A stretch of 7,211 nt of DNA from Minisyncoccota bacterium (GCA_938034715.1 CALHMM010000044.1:1-7211), one strand, 5' to 3'. Counted from the first letter of the stretch, positions 1 to 6,959 are shown. Notes: generated by a model not told the origin, from the sequence alone. Made by a program: numbers and translations.

Positions 1-369
1 AAGAAGTATCTTCATGTACTCGCTACTGAGTTGATTCCCTGCATAAAGCATTTCCACTTCTACAGTACTCGTCGATTGTCCGCTGACGAAACGTGAAGTC
101 AAACTATGAACCAGTGCCTTTGTACCGAGGTATGATCCACCAATGCCCACCGTGATAAAAACATCAGCATCTTCTCTGATTTGAGCGGCAACCTCACCAA
201 TGCGTGTATATTCCTTTTTGTCATAATTCACAGGCAAATCAAGCCACCCGAGATACGCATTACCCTCTCCTTTTCCATCGTGGAGCTTCTTTGCGCTTTC
301 TTCTACACGCGACACAAGTTCTGAAGAAATATGTGGCATACCCCATGATTGCAGAGTAACATTTTTCAT
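1..369 (-). CDS. pgi: Glucose-6-phosphate isomerase, N-terminal part (runs off left edge)
   Basis: The first 123 codons of phosphoglucose isomerase, the cytosolic enzyme that interconverts glucose-6-phosphate and fructose-6-phosphate. The translation begins MKNVTLQSWGMP. It carries the motif GWLDLPVNYDKKEY, typical of the shorter Firmicutes-type isomerases, then the sugar-phosphate-binding stretch ITVGIGGSYLGTKAL near residues 78-92 and AGNQLSSEYM near the edge. These motifs in this order make the family assignment secure. The ATG at 369-367 is chosen because it gives the usual N-terminal length; a second in-frame ATG at codon 11 would cut into the family's N-terminal helix. No Shine-Dalgarno is visible upstream. 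The gene follows a strong terminator and a promoter candidate, so it probably starts its own transcript. The catalytic C-terminal part lies outside the window. Confidence 0.95.
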   Translation of the reverse strand, partial: MKNVTLQSWGMPHISSELVSRVEESAKKLHDGKGEGNAYLGWLDLPVNYDKKEYTRIGEVAAQIREDADVFITVGIGGSYLGTKALVHSLTSRFVSGQSTSTVEVEMLYAGNQLSSEYMKILL

Positions 370-393
370 AAAAATAGATATAAAATTTTGAAA

Positions 394-422
394 TATATAG
401 TCACACATTGATCATAACACAA
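394..422 (-). promoter_or_regulatory. Candidate sigma70-type promoter for pgi
   Basis: On the minus strand TTGTGT (422-417) is followed after exactly 17 nt by TATATA (399-394). This would put transcription start near 387 and leave a leader of about 18 nt before the pgi ATG. The -35 hexamer matches consensus at only some positions, and the region is AT-rich enough for chance matches. Its position directly after the preceding gene's terminator is the best support. The -35 box overlaps the first bases of the terminator's T-run. Confidence 0.35.
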
Positions 423-447
423 AAAAATCTGCATATTATACGCAGAT
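421..447 (-). terminator. Intrinsic terminator of the solute-binding protein gene
   Basis: Read on the minus strand, ATCTGC (447-442) and GCAGAT (432-427) form a perfect 6-bp stem, with two further A-T pairs possible inside after one mismatch. The stem is followed immediately by seven T residues (427-421 region). Stem plus U-tract is the classical Rho-independent layout. It lies 27 nt after the stop codon of the solute-binding protein gene and before pgi, so it separates the two transcripts. On the plus strand the T-run would precede the stem as A residues, so it should act only on minus-strand transcription. Confidence 0.8.
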
Positions 448-474
448 CTCATTCTCAACCCTAAAAAGACGACA

Positions 475-2124
475 TTATTTTTTCCACTGACGTTTCTCCT
501 TGATATACCAATTTTCTACGCCAAAAAAACGATCCTGTGGAGCATTTACACGTCGCAAATCAACGCCTTTAATATCATCCTTATAAGCAAACAAGAAACT
601 TGTAGCAAACAAAAACACGGCAGGATCCTCCACATCTATACGACTTTGCACTTGCTCATACAAAGTAGTACGTCGATCGTTGTCAGCCTCTGTTTGAAGC
701 TCATCCAAAACACTATCCAATGGTCCGTCTTGCATTCCAGCATAATTTAGCCCAGGATGACTCTTTTCTCTAGAGTGCCACAAAGCCTGTACATTTGGTT
801 GATCCCATCGCATCGGATGAAACGTAAACAGAGAATCATAGGTGCGTGGTGTAACGACATTTGAATCCAAATCATCTTTTTCGCGAGAATCGACGGTAAC
901 TTCAGCACCGAGAAGGCCCCACTGTTGTGCAACAAGCGTTGCCGCCTGCTTCAACTGAACCTGATCAGAATTAACAGAAATACTAAAAGCAAGCCTCGTA
1001 CTGTCTTGTTCACGCACGCGCACTCCATCCGCTCCAAGTTTCCACCCAGTATCCTCAAGTCCTTTTTTTGCTTGATCTAGATCATATGGTGGTTGCTCAG
1101 ATTCTTTAACAAAACTTTGCATTCCCGAAAAAATCGGAGAAGAAACTGCAAAAGCACTTGTACCAAACACCTCATCAACGATCGCTTGACGATCAGTAGC
1201 AAACAGCAGCGCCTCACGCACCTCATCAAAAGCAAGCGGGACACTCTTAGACTGATTAAAAAATATACCAAAATACGAAGGCCGCTCCAATACCGCCTTT
1301 GATTGGTTAGAATCCACCAAGCGATCAATCAAATCTCTTGAATCAGCAGTGACACCACTCACACGACCACTCTGGTACGCCTCCACAGCAAGTGTCCGAT
1401 CAGGAAAAACCTGCATAACAAATTTTGAGATCAGCGGCTCACCATGATGATACTCTTTATGAGCACTGAGAGAATACGAATCAATAAGTCCATCAGCACC
1501 AAAATCGTGATTTACGTAAACATATGGTCCGGTACCGATTGGTCGAAGATTAAATTCAGCCAATTGAAATTGTACAGGTGAAATATCTTTCCAGATATGT
1601 TGAGGTAAAATTCCGAGTGTCAAAAGATGAAGGAAGTCCCCACGATCTTTATCGAGAGTAAATACAACCGTGAAATCATCTTTTTTCTCGACTGTTACAT
1701 CCCGCCAAGCAACACGCAGTGCATTAACCACAGTATCATAATTGGCATCCTTTGCTATATTGATTGTAAATACGACATCATCTGCAGTCAGTTGCTCTCC
1801 ATCATGCCACAGCACATCATCACGAAGTGTAATTGTATACTGCTTCCCATCATCACTACGCTCAAAATCTTTTGCAACATCACTCTTTAATTCCCCATTA
1901 TTATCATAAGTATACAGACCACTAAACAAAAGCTTTGTGAGCAAACGATCAGAAACAGCACTCGATCCAGGCGCTAACAAAGGGTTTACAAAATTTGGTT
2001 GGCCAACGACTGCCTCACTGTATTGTCCACCGCGCGCCGGACCAAGCACACTAAAATATCCAATCAACGCAGAAACCCACCACAAAGTTGTTGCAATTAA
2101 AGCAATAAACAAGCTAACAATCAA
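475..2124 (-). CDS. Membrane-anchored ABC-type solute-binding protein, family 5 (peptide/oligopeptide type)
   Basis: An extracytoplasmic binding protein of the DppA/OppA class (SBP_bac_5). A single hydrophobic segment at about residues 2-24 is followed by RGGQYSEAVVGQPNFVNPLL (31-50), the usual start of the mature domain. LWHDGEQLTADDVVFT (105-120) is the family signature, and RPIGTGPY (194-201) is another conserved block. There is no lipobox cysteine; indeed the protein contains no cysteine, so it appears to be anchored by the N-terminal helix. No ABC permease or ATPase gene lies beside it, so substrate and partner are unknown; peptides are the family default. The start is uncertain: TTG at 2124-2122 gives 549 aa, but the frame is open upstream to 2217 with no ATG, GTG or TTG. 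An ACG at 2154 would give a 559-aa form beginning (M)KSLSFGRKF, which supplies the positive charges expected before the anchor. A clear terminator follows the stop. Confidence 0.85.
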   Translation of the reverse strand: MIVSLFIALIATTLWWVSALIGYFSVLGPARGGQYSEAVVGQPNFVNPLLAPGSSAVSDRLLTKLLFSGLYTYDNNGELKSDVAKDFERSDDGKQYTITLRDDVLWHDGEQLTADDVVFTINIAKDANYDTVVNALRVAWRDVTVEKKDDFTVVFTLDKDRGDFLHLLTLGILPQHIWKDISPVQFQLAEFNLRPIGTGPYVYVNHDFGADGLIDSYSLSAHKEYHHGEPLISKFVMQVFPDRTLAVEAYQSGRVSGVTADSRDLIDRLVDSNQSKAVLERPSYFGIFFNQSKSVPLAFDEVREALLFATDRQAIVDEVFGTSAFAVSSPIFSGMQSFVKESEQPPYDLDQAKKGLEDTGWKLGADGVRVREQDSTRLAFSISVNSDQVQLKQAATLVAQQWGLLGAEVTVDSREKDDLDSNVVTPRTYDSLFTFHPMRWDQPNVQALWHSREKSHPGLNYAGMQDGPLDSVLDELQTEADNDRRTTLYEQVQSRIDVEDPAVFLFATSFLFAYKDDIKGVDLRRVNAPQDRFFGVENWYIKEKRQWKK

Positions 2125-2217
2125 AAATTTTCTACCAAACGAAAGTGATTTCGTAACGCGAAACCACTCCTTTGCTGATATGATTTTAGAAAAAGTAAAT
2201 GGTGCGATATGTCTTAA
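2125..2217 (-). other. Open 5' extension of the solute-binding protein frame without a canonical start
   Basis: The reading frame of the downstream gene continues for 31 codons above the TTG at 2124, back to a TAA at 2220-2218. It contains no ATG, GTG or TTG. The residues nearest the gene (TKSLSFGRKF) are basic and would make a natural cytoplasmic tail before the membrane helix. The rest of the gap, up to the secG stop at 2353, shows no terminator hairpin and no convincing promoter. secG and this gene may therefore be co-transcribed. Confidence 0.5.
2167..2172 (-). promoter_or_regulatory. AAGGAG, Shine-Dalgarno-like site with no usable start codon
   Basis: A perfect AAGGAG lies at 2172-2167, inside the open 5' extension. 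The next 12 nt (TGGTTTCGCGTT) hold no ATG, GTG or TTG in any frame that would lead into the gene. The first start-like codon in frame is ACG at 2154-2152. If ACG replaces an ATG (a single T-to-C change), this site would be its ribosome binding site, with spacing somewhat longer than usual. It may equally be chance. Confidence 0.35.
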
Positions 2218-2352
2218 TTACGGGTTAAAGGTACAGATTCCACATATAGTGACCAAACAACTGCAATCCGAAATTTGCTACAATTTTTTGAAATCACATC
2301 AATTTCTACAAATATTCCTCAATAAACTAAAGCCCACACAAGAAAATAAATT

Positions 2353-2571
2353 TTAGGCATTAAAATAAACAGCAACCATTGCTACAACAATAAAGGCAAC
2401 ACTCAGACCAATAGAAGCTTGGAGTAAAAACTTCTCAAACCCACGTTTCGTGTGATAAGATCCTCCAATTTCCGCACCCAAGACACCAAGTCCTTCTCCG
2501 CGACTTTGCAATAGGATCGAAACAATCAAAAGTACAGAAATAACCGCTTGAATAATAAGGATATTTTGCAT
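2353..2571 (-). CDS. secG: Preprotein translocase subunit SecG
   Basis: A 72-aa small membrane subunit of the SecYEG channel, which assists protein export at the cytoplasmic membrane. It has two predicted transmembrane helices, at about residues 2-22 (ending VSILLQ) and 49-70. The cytoplasmic loop between them carries the family-typical LLQSRGEGLG (20-29), then EIGGS and a basic TKRGFEKF. Length and layout match SecG closely. The frame is open to an upstream ATG at 2637 (94 aa), but that would add 22 residues before the first helix and would lie inside the promoter, between its -35 and -10 boxes. The ATG at 2571 is therefore preferred. No strong Shine-Dalgarno precedes it (only AAAGA, 5 nt away). 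The solute-binding protein gene follows on the same strand without an obvious terminator between. Confidence 0.88.
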   Translation of the reverse strand: MQNILIIQAVISVLLIVSILLQSRGEGLGVLGAEIGGSYHTKRGFEKFLLQASIGLSVAFIVVAMVAVYFNA

Positions 2572-2616
2572 AAATGTCTTTAAAATCTGTATAAAAGTAG
2601 TAGAAATTATATATGG

Positions 2617-2645
2617 AATATAGCAAACATCATCCATTTCGTCAA
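2617..2645 (-). promoter_or_regulatory. Sigma70-type promoter of secG
   Basis: TTGACG (2645-2640) and TATATT (2622-2617) each match the consensus hexamer at five of six positions and are separated by exactly 17 nt. Transcription would start near 2610, leaving a leader of about 39 nt before the secG ATG at 2571. A TATAAT lies a few bases downstream (2612-2607) and could act as an alternative -10. This is the best promoter in the window. Confidence 0.65.
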
Positions 2646-2672
2646 AGGTTTCTTACAGTGCGACAGATAACC

Positions 2673-2699
2673 GATCTACGAAGAAAAACTTCCGAAATC
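2673..2699 (-). other. Imperfect inverted repeat between korB and secG
   Basis: On the minus strand CGGAAG and CTTCG pair around a TTTTT loop with one bulged G. GAT and ATC can pair outside an internal loop. It sits 35 nt after the korB stop and before the secG promoter. It lacks a downstream T-run, so it is not a standard intrinsic terminator. It could be a transcript 3' end stabiliser or a weak termination site. Confidence 0.25.
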
Positions 2700-2733
2700 T
2701 CCTCTATTGCATTGCCAACGACCGTCTGATACT

Positions 2734-3624
2734 TTACTTTCGCGTACTCAACAACGCTTGGATCACATCTTGGTTTGTCTCTCGCTGGTATAACGGACGT
2801 TTATCGTCATCATAAACACCAACCATATCTTCAAACACATCTCGTCGATCATGCTGATAAAGAATGCCAAGAGGAAAAGAATCTTCTTCACTTGCTCGAG
2901 CAAAAGCCTGGTTGCGGTCCGACGCGTCATGATCAGGACCCAGGGTATACGAATGCTCATTAAACCATTGATATGTGTTCTTTTTATTAAACACCACGCA
3001 TGCTTGAAAAATATCCACGAGTGAAAATCCTTTATGGTTGATTGCAGCTGTTATAATCTCTTGTGCCTGCTTCGGGTCACCAGCATTTGCCCTTGCTACA
3101 AATGGTGCGTCAAGAGATATCGCCAAAGTAAGTGGGTTAATTGGTTCATCATATACACCACGGGGTTGAGTGGGCGTAATCAATCCTTTACGGCTTGTAG
3201 GAGCAGCTTGCCCCTTTGTCAATCCGTAAATCATATTATCATGGACGATCACTGTGATATTAGGATTACGTCGTATCGTATGGATCAGATGGCCCCCACC
3301 TTCACCGTAAATGTCCCCATCACCACTGGCAACCATAACATTTAAATCAGGGTTTGCAGCTTTAATGCCTGTCGCCACAGGAAGCGCACGTCCATGAAGT
3401 CCATTAAAAAAATGTGAATTCATATATTGTGGCGTCTTTGCTGCTTGTCCGATACCAGAAACAAACGTGGTGTTTGTAGGCGTGCAACCAGCGTCTGTCA
3501 GTGCTTTTTTAAGTGTCATAAGGATCGGGAAATTTCCACAACCAGGACACCATTGATTGTCGACATCCTGCGGGACATCAAATTGCTTTGGCGTATTTTT
3601 ATTTTCTTGTGCAGCGCGTATCAT
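2734..3624 (-). CDS. korB: 2-oxoacid:ferredoxin oxidoreductase, beta subunit (thiamine diphosphate-binding)
   Basis: The catalytic thiamine diphosphate subunit of a cytosolic 2-oxoacid:acceptor oxidoreductase, which oxidatively decarboxylates a 2-oxoacid to an acyl-CoA and passes electrons to ferredoxin. The 296 residues contain WCPGCGNF (25-32), SGIGQAAKTP, the conserved NGLHGRALPVATG (74-86), and the cofactor motif GDGDIYGEGGGH (101-112) ending at N130, with YGLTKGQ just after. Cysteines 26, 29, 47 and 209 fall where the family binds a [4Fe-4S] cluster. Motifs and length fit the two-subunit KorAB type, in which the beta subunit has no fused ferredoxin domain. The substrate (2-oxoglutarate, pyruvate or a branched 2-oxoacid) cannot be read from the sequence, so the symbol denotes the subunit type. 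It lies 76 nt after korA with no promoter or terminator visible between, so the two are probably one transcript. No Shine-Dalgarno precedes the ATG. Confidence 0.93.
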   Translation of the reverse strand: MIRAAQENKNTPKQFDVPQDVDNQWCPGCGNFPILMTLKKALTDAGCTPTNTTFVSGIGQAAKTPQYMNSHFFNGLHGRALPVATGIKAANPDLNVMVASGDGDIYGEGGGHLIHTIRRNPNITVIVHDNMIYGLTKGQAAPTSRKGLITPTQPRGVYDEPINPLTLAISLDAPFVARANAGDPKQAQEIITAAINHKGFSLVDIFQACVVFNKKNTYQWFNEHSYTLGPDHDASDRNQAFARASEEDSFPLGILYQHDRRDVFEDMVGVYDDDKRPLYQRETNQDVIQALLSTRK

Positions 3625-3634
3625 AGTTGCTAAA

Positions 3635-3646
3635 TTAAGATCTTAA
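3635..3646. repeat. 12-bp perfect palindrome upstream of korB
   Basis: TTAAGATCTTAA reads the same on both strands and ends 10 nt before the korB start codon, where a ribosome would load. It could be a small operator or, in RNA, a very short hairpin. The region is AT-rich and only one copy was seen, so chance is likely. Confidence 0.3.
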
Positions 3647-3700
3647 GAGATGTAGTACAGACAGCACGATACAAATCAGATTGAAAGTAAGTGCTTTTAA

Positions 3701-5413
3701 TTACTTTTTGAATGTAGCTGTCAATTCTTCTACACTAAAAGGCTCACCATTCCATTTCCCAAGTCGCTCATGAACGACCTCACCTGTTTCCACTTCCAAG
3801 ATATCAGCAAACTGTCCAGTCGCATTATTCTCTACGACGATTACCTTATGAGCACTACCGAGCATACCAGCTACACTCTTATGAAGTGGGTATACCTGAG
3901 TAAAATGCGCTACTTTTAAATCAGGGTTTTTTGAAAGACTAACTGCTTCTTCTACAACGCCTTTATTTGAACCCCAACAAACGATGAGTGTGCTTCCTTT
4001 TTTATTACCAGAAACATCAGGCGCAAGAGCACAAGACATGAGATGTTCTTTTCTCTTAAAGAGCCTTTTTTCTACCATTTCCTTGCGCAAAAATTCCATA
4101 TCTTCAGTGATACGTCCGTCTTCTGTATGCTCATCACTGTCAGCATGGACCAATCCATTACCATGTCCTGGAATACCCCGTGGACTTATACCATCGTCAG
4201 TAAGGAGGTAACGCTTATAAGTCTCATCAGTTTTTTCGACGTAATGCTGTACATTTTTTTTGGAGAGTGCGCTGTGTGGCACACAGTACAAACTATCCAT
4301 CATCAATTGATCAGTAAGGATAAATACCGGTATTTGATATTTATCAGCAAGGTCCAGTGCGTGAGCAGTGAGCTCATACATCTGATCAGGAGTTCCAGGA
4401 GTAAAAATTGCTCGAGCAAATTCACCGTGACCTCCATGACGCGCCAATGCTAAATCCTCTTGACCAGTACGTGTAGGCAACCCAGTAGCTGGCCCAGGTC
4501 GCTGTGCAATATGAACGACGATCGGCGTCTCTATGATCGCACTAAGCGAAACTGCCTCAGTCATCAAATCAAAACCGCCACCAGATGTCGTTACAATACC
4601 GCGTGCTCCAGCATACGAAGCACCAATTGTCATGTTAATAGCCCCTATCTCATCAGTTGCTTGCTCCACAAGAACACCGCACTCTTTCCCATTTTGCGCG
4701 AGAAAGGTGAGGATACCAGTAGCAGGTGACATCGGATAAGAAGAAATAAAATTGCAACCACCTGCAAGTGCGCCAAAACCGATTGCTTCAGCGCCAGAGA
4801 GAAAAACATAATCTTCGACGTCATTTTTTGGCGTCAAAGTAACGACGATATCTTCTTGGAACGAAGCATGCTCTCCTATTGTAAAGCCTTGATTAAAAGC
4901 CGTAATATTTTTTTCAACAATGTCCTCGCCTTTGCGCTGAAAAAAACTTCGTAGATAATGCGTCCCAACTTCTTGATCTGTACCAAGCACACCCAAAATT
5001 GCTCCTGCAGCAATAGTGTTTGCAAAAATACGATTTCCTACATCATGCGCTATCTGCAAGAAATTTACAGCAATGACATCGCGTTTTTTCTTACCTTCGC
5101 CATTCTCTGGATCATCAACCCCCAAATAAATTGTATCTTTGGTAAATCTTTTACTGTAGTGTTCATAAGCGCGAGGATCCAACGGTACAAAAAGATCAAT
5201 CTTTTCACAATAAGCATCACTACGATGGTTGGAAACACGCAACATAATTGAATTCATTCCACCACGAACACGACTCATTACATCTTTTGCGACATACGTA
5301 TGAAATCCTTGCTTCTTCAAAATGTGCGCAAGTACACTGGCTACACTTTCTATTCCTTGGCCAGCTTGACCAGCAACAACAATCGTAAAATCTTTTGACA
5401 ATTTTGTACTCAT
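3701..5413 (-). CDS. korA: 2-oxoacid:ferredoxin oxidoreductase, fused gamma-alpha subunit
   Basis: The partner of the downstream beta subunit. This 570-residue protein joins two parts that are separate genes in some organisms. Residues 1 to about 185 form the gamma domain, with GQAGQGIES (15-23) and SRVRGGMNS (47-55). From about residue 205 the alpha domain begins, with SGAEAIGFGALAGGC, the core motif SSYPMSPATG (224-233), VEQATDEIGA (249-258), and AQRPGPATGLPTRTGQEDL (303-321). The C-terminal domain (about 473-570) carries STLIVCWGSNKG and VIVVENNATGQF. Order and length fit the family's gamma-alpha fusion. No 4Fe-4S ferredoxin domain or ferredoxin gene is seen in the window, so the electron acceptor is encoded elsewhere. 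The ATG at 5413 leaves a complete gamma domain. Its leader is a C/A-rich stretch without a Shine-Dalgarno within 20 nt. The substrate is not determinable from the sequence. Confidence 0.93.
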   Translation of the reverse strand: MSTKLSKDFTIVVAGQAGQGIESVASVLAHILKKQGFHTYVAKDVMSRVRGGMNSIMLRVSNHRSDAYCEKIDLFVPLDPRAYEHYSKRFTKDTIYLGVDDPENGEGKKKRDVIAVNFLQIAHDVGNRIFANTIAAGAILGVLGTDQEVGTHYLRSFFQRKGEDIVEKNITAFNQGFTIGEHASFQEDIVVTLTPKNDVEDYVFLSGAEAIGFGALAGGCNFISSYPMSPATGILTFLAQNGKECGVLVEQATDEIGAINMTIGASYAGARGIVTTSGGGFDLMTEAVSLSAIIETPIVVHIAQRPGPATGLPTRTGQEDLALARHGGHGEFARAIFTPGTPDQMYELTAHALDLADKYQIPVFILTDQLMMDSLYCVPHSALSKKNVQHYVEKTDETYKRYLLTDDGISPRGIPGHGNGLVHADSDEHTEDGRITEDMEFLRKEMVEKRLFKRKEHLMSCALAPDVSGNKKGSTLIVCWGSNKGVVEEAVSLSKNPDLKVAHFTQVYPLHKSVAGMLGSAHKVIVVENNATGQFADILEVETGEVVHERLGKWNGEPFSVEELTATFKK

Positions 5414-5497
5414 AAAAATTTGTTTTTGTTTGTTGTTTTTCCTGAGATTTTACCATCATGACAAAACCTAAGCGAAAACATTTTTTGATTCTCTTTT

Positions 5498-5503
5498 ATT
5501 ATA
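5498..5503 (-). promoter_or_regulatory. Candidate -10 box of the korAB transcript
   Basis: A perfect TATAAT lies on the minus strand in the 122-nt gap between the ligase stop and the korA start. The hexamer 17 nt upstream (TAGAAT) is a poor -35, and there is no TGn extension. Transcription from here would give a leader of about 78 nt. A second, weaker possibility is TGGTAAAAT at 5455-5447, an extended -10 that would give a leader of about 27 nt. Confidence 0.4.
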
Positions 5504-5535
5504 CAACATCATTCACAATTATTCTATGCGAGTTT

Positions 5536-6939
5536 TTAACTCTGTTTTGTAAAAAATTTTTTATACTGCGAAAAAGTAAGCCCAATCAACAATGACCCAA
5601 ACATCACACCAAAATGACTGCCCCATTGCCAATGGTCAAAAAAAGCACTAAACAAAAATATCATCACTGCTATAGCAGTAGGCGCACTAAAAAAATACTC
5701 CGTAAAACGCAAACCAAGTTGACGCACATAACGCAATGCCGACAACGATAGAAAACCAAGCAATAAAGACCCGACAATACCAATTTCACTAAGTGCCAAA
5801 ACATAAGAATTGTGTACAGCTTGATATTGCCATATAGGCTTTATTGGATCATCAAAATCCATCAACTGCTTTGTATAAACGCCTAGTCCTGTACCAAGTA
5901 ATGGCTCCTCATGGATCACCCTAGACGCTTCCGAAAATTGACTAGTACGTTCAGAAAATGAAAGTTGCTCAAGTCGAGAGTCTCCTTGTATTCTCGTAGA
6001 AAACAGATCACCATATGTCACCAAAAAAAGGAGAAAGACAGATCCATATCCAATAATAAATCCCCCAATAATTCGCAAAAACATCAAACGACTCCGAGAA
6101 TCACCGTGACGCCAACTCTGCACATACTTGAAGAAAGCCAGTCCACTCAAGCCACAGAAAAAGACAATCAAACCACTCCGAGAAAAACTAACCAAAACAC
6201 CAGCGAAAAGAACAATGCTAGCAACCAACAAAAATAAGCGGTGACGTCTCGACTTCCCCCATACCAAAATACCGCCAAGACTCAGAATTGCCATAATTGC
6301 ACAGCTAGAGCCTAAGATATTGGGATGCGCAAAGCCACCATAACCTCGCAAAAAACGTCCTTGTCCATATGACCCTGCACTTTCTATGACGCTAGTGCCT
6401 CCAGCGCTAGCAACATGCTCCGAAACACCCAATAAGGTACTGGCAAAATCTCCCTGCGAGAGAAACTGGTAGATTCCTAGCAAGGCATGGCCAACCATAC
6501 TAGCCACGAGAGTCACAACGATCGCTCTGATATTCCACTCACCACTCCACAAAACACCAATCAAACACACACCACAAGCAACCTTCAAAGCACCGTAAAA
6601 AGTCAGAATTGGATCGCTTGACCAAAACACGCCAGCAAAAAGATATGCAACCAAACAAAAAGCCCAGGCCATAATAGTGGCAATACGAGAACCTGACAGT
6701 CTAGTAAAAGAAGACGTCCATCGTGGACTTTTTAAGTAATACAAAATAAACCAGCAAATCAAAAAACCAGCAAGAAACAGATCACTGAGATAAAGAGCGA
6801 TCGTACCATACTCCCATTTCTGGTCATCGACAAAAACCTCTCGTAAAAGGTAAAGCGTTTGCCAAGGCAAAAAAAAGACAAACCCATAAAAGAAACCTTG
6901 CGAGATTTTTTGTAATAATTGCATGAGTATAGATATCAT
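5536..6939 (-). CDS. O-antigen ligase / Wzy_C-family polytopic membrane protein
   Basis: A 467-residue integral membrane protein with roughly ten to twelve hydrophobic segments across its length. It carries the landmarks of the O-antigen ligase/polymerase superfamily: RGYGGFAHPNILG (198-210), FSRSGL (252-257), then a large hydrophilic loop with PLLGTGLGVY (346-355) and VHNSYVLALSEIG (375-387), where the conserved histidine (H376) of this family lies. FFDHWQWGSHFG (433-444) is near the end. Such proteins act at the outer face of the membrane on polyprenyl-linked glycans, either ligating them to an acceptor, polymerising them, or glycosylating proteins. The sequence alone does not tell which. 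No glycosyltransferase or flippase gene is in the window. It starts 20 nt after xseB with a good ribosome binding site and is probably in the same operon. Confidence 0.85.
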   Translation of the reverse strand: MISILMQLLQKISQGFFYGFVFFLPWQTLYLLREVFVDDQKWEYGTIALYLSDLFLAGFLICWFILYYLKSPRWTSSFTRLSGSRIATIMAWAFCLVAYLFAGVFWSSDPILTFYGALKVACGVCLIGVLWSGEWNIRAIVVTLVASMVGHALLGIYQFLSQGDFASTLLGVSEHVASAGGTSVIESAGSYGQGRFLRGYGGFAHPNILGSSCAIMAILSLGGILVWGKSRRHRLFLLVASIVLFAGVLVSFSRSGLIVFFCGLSGLAFFKYVQSWRHGDSRSRLMFLRIIGGFIIGYGSVFLLFLVTYGDLFSTRIQGDSRLEQLSFSERTSQFSEASRVIHEEPLLGTGLGVYTKQLMDFDDPIKPIWQYQAVHNSYVLALSEIGIVGSLLLGFLSLSALRYVRQLGLRFTEYFFSAPTAIAVMIFLFSAFFDHWQWGSHFGVMFGSLLIGLTFSQYKKFFTKQS

Positions 6940-6945
6940 TGATCA

Positions 6946-6951
6946 CCCTCT
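6946..6951 (-). promoter_or_regulatory. Ribosome binding site of the ligase-like gene
   Basis: AGAGGG lies 6 nt before the ATG at 6939, inside the 20-nt gap after xseB. It decides for this ATG over the in-frame Met at codon 6, which has no such site. It is the only well-placed Shine-Dalgarno in the window. Confidence 0.6.
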
Positions 6952-6959
6952 AATTCTCT

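Noticed and set aside
435..458. TTGAGA (458-453) and TATAAT (440-435) as a pgi promoter
   Set aside because: The spacer is only 12 nt, too short for sigma70, and the -10 lies inside the terminator loop.
1937..2356. Plus-strand open frame of 139 codons, including a 58-codon version from ATG 2180 that fills the gap between the binding-protein gene and secG
   Set aside because: More than half lies antisense to a confident gene, there is no Shine-Dalgarno or promoter before either start, and the translation has no recognisable domain.
2353..2637. Longer 94-residue secG frame starting at ATG 2637
   Set aside because: The extra 22 residues have no SecG character, and the start lies inside a good promoter; the ATG at 2571 gives the family's normal length.
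4043..4453. Plus-strand open frame of 136 codons inside korA
   Set aside because: It lies wholly antisense to a confident gene, and the translation is low in recognisable features; it is a codon-composition shadow.
5220..5459. 79-codon minus-strand frame beginning with ATGATG in front of korA
   Set aside because: It overlaps korA in another frame, and its Cys/Trp-rich translation after the overlap is the out-of-frame reading of the korA gamma domain.
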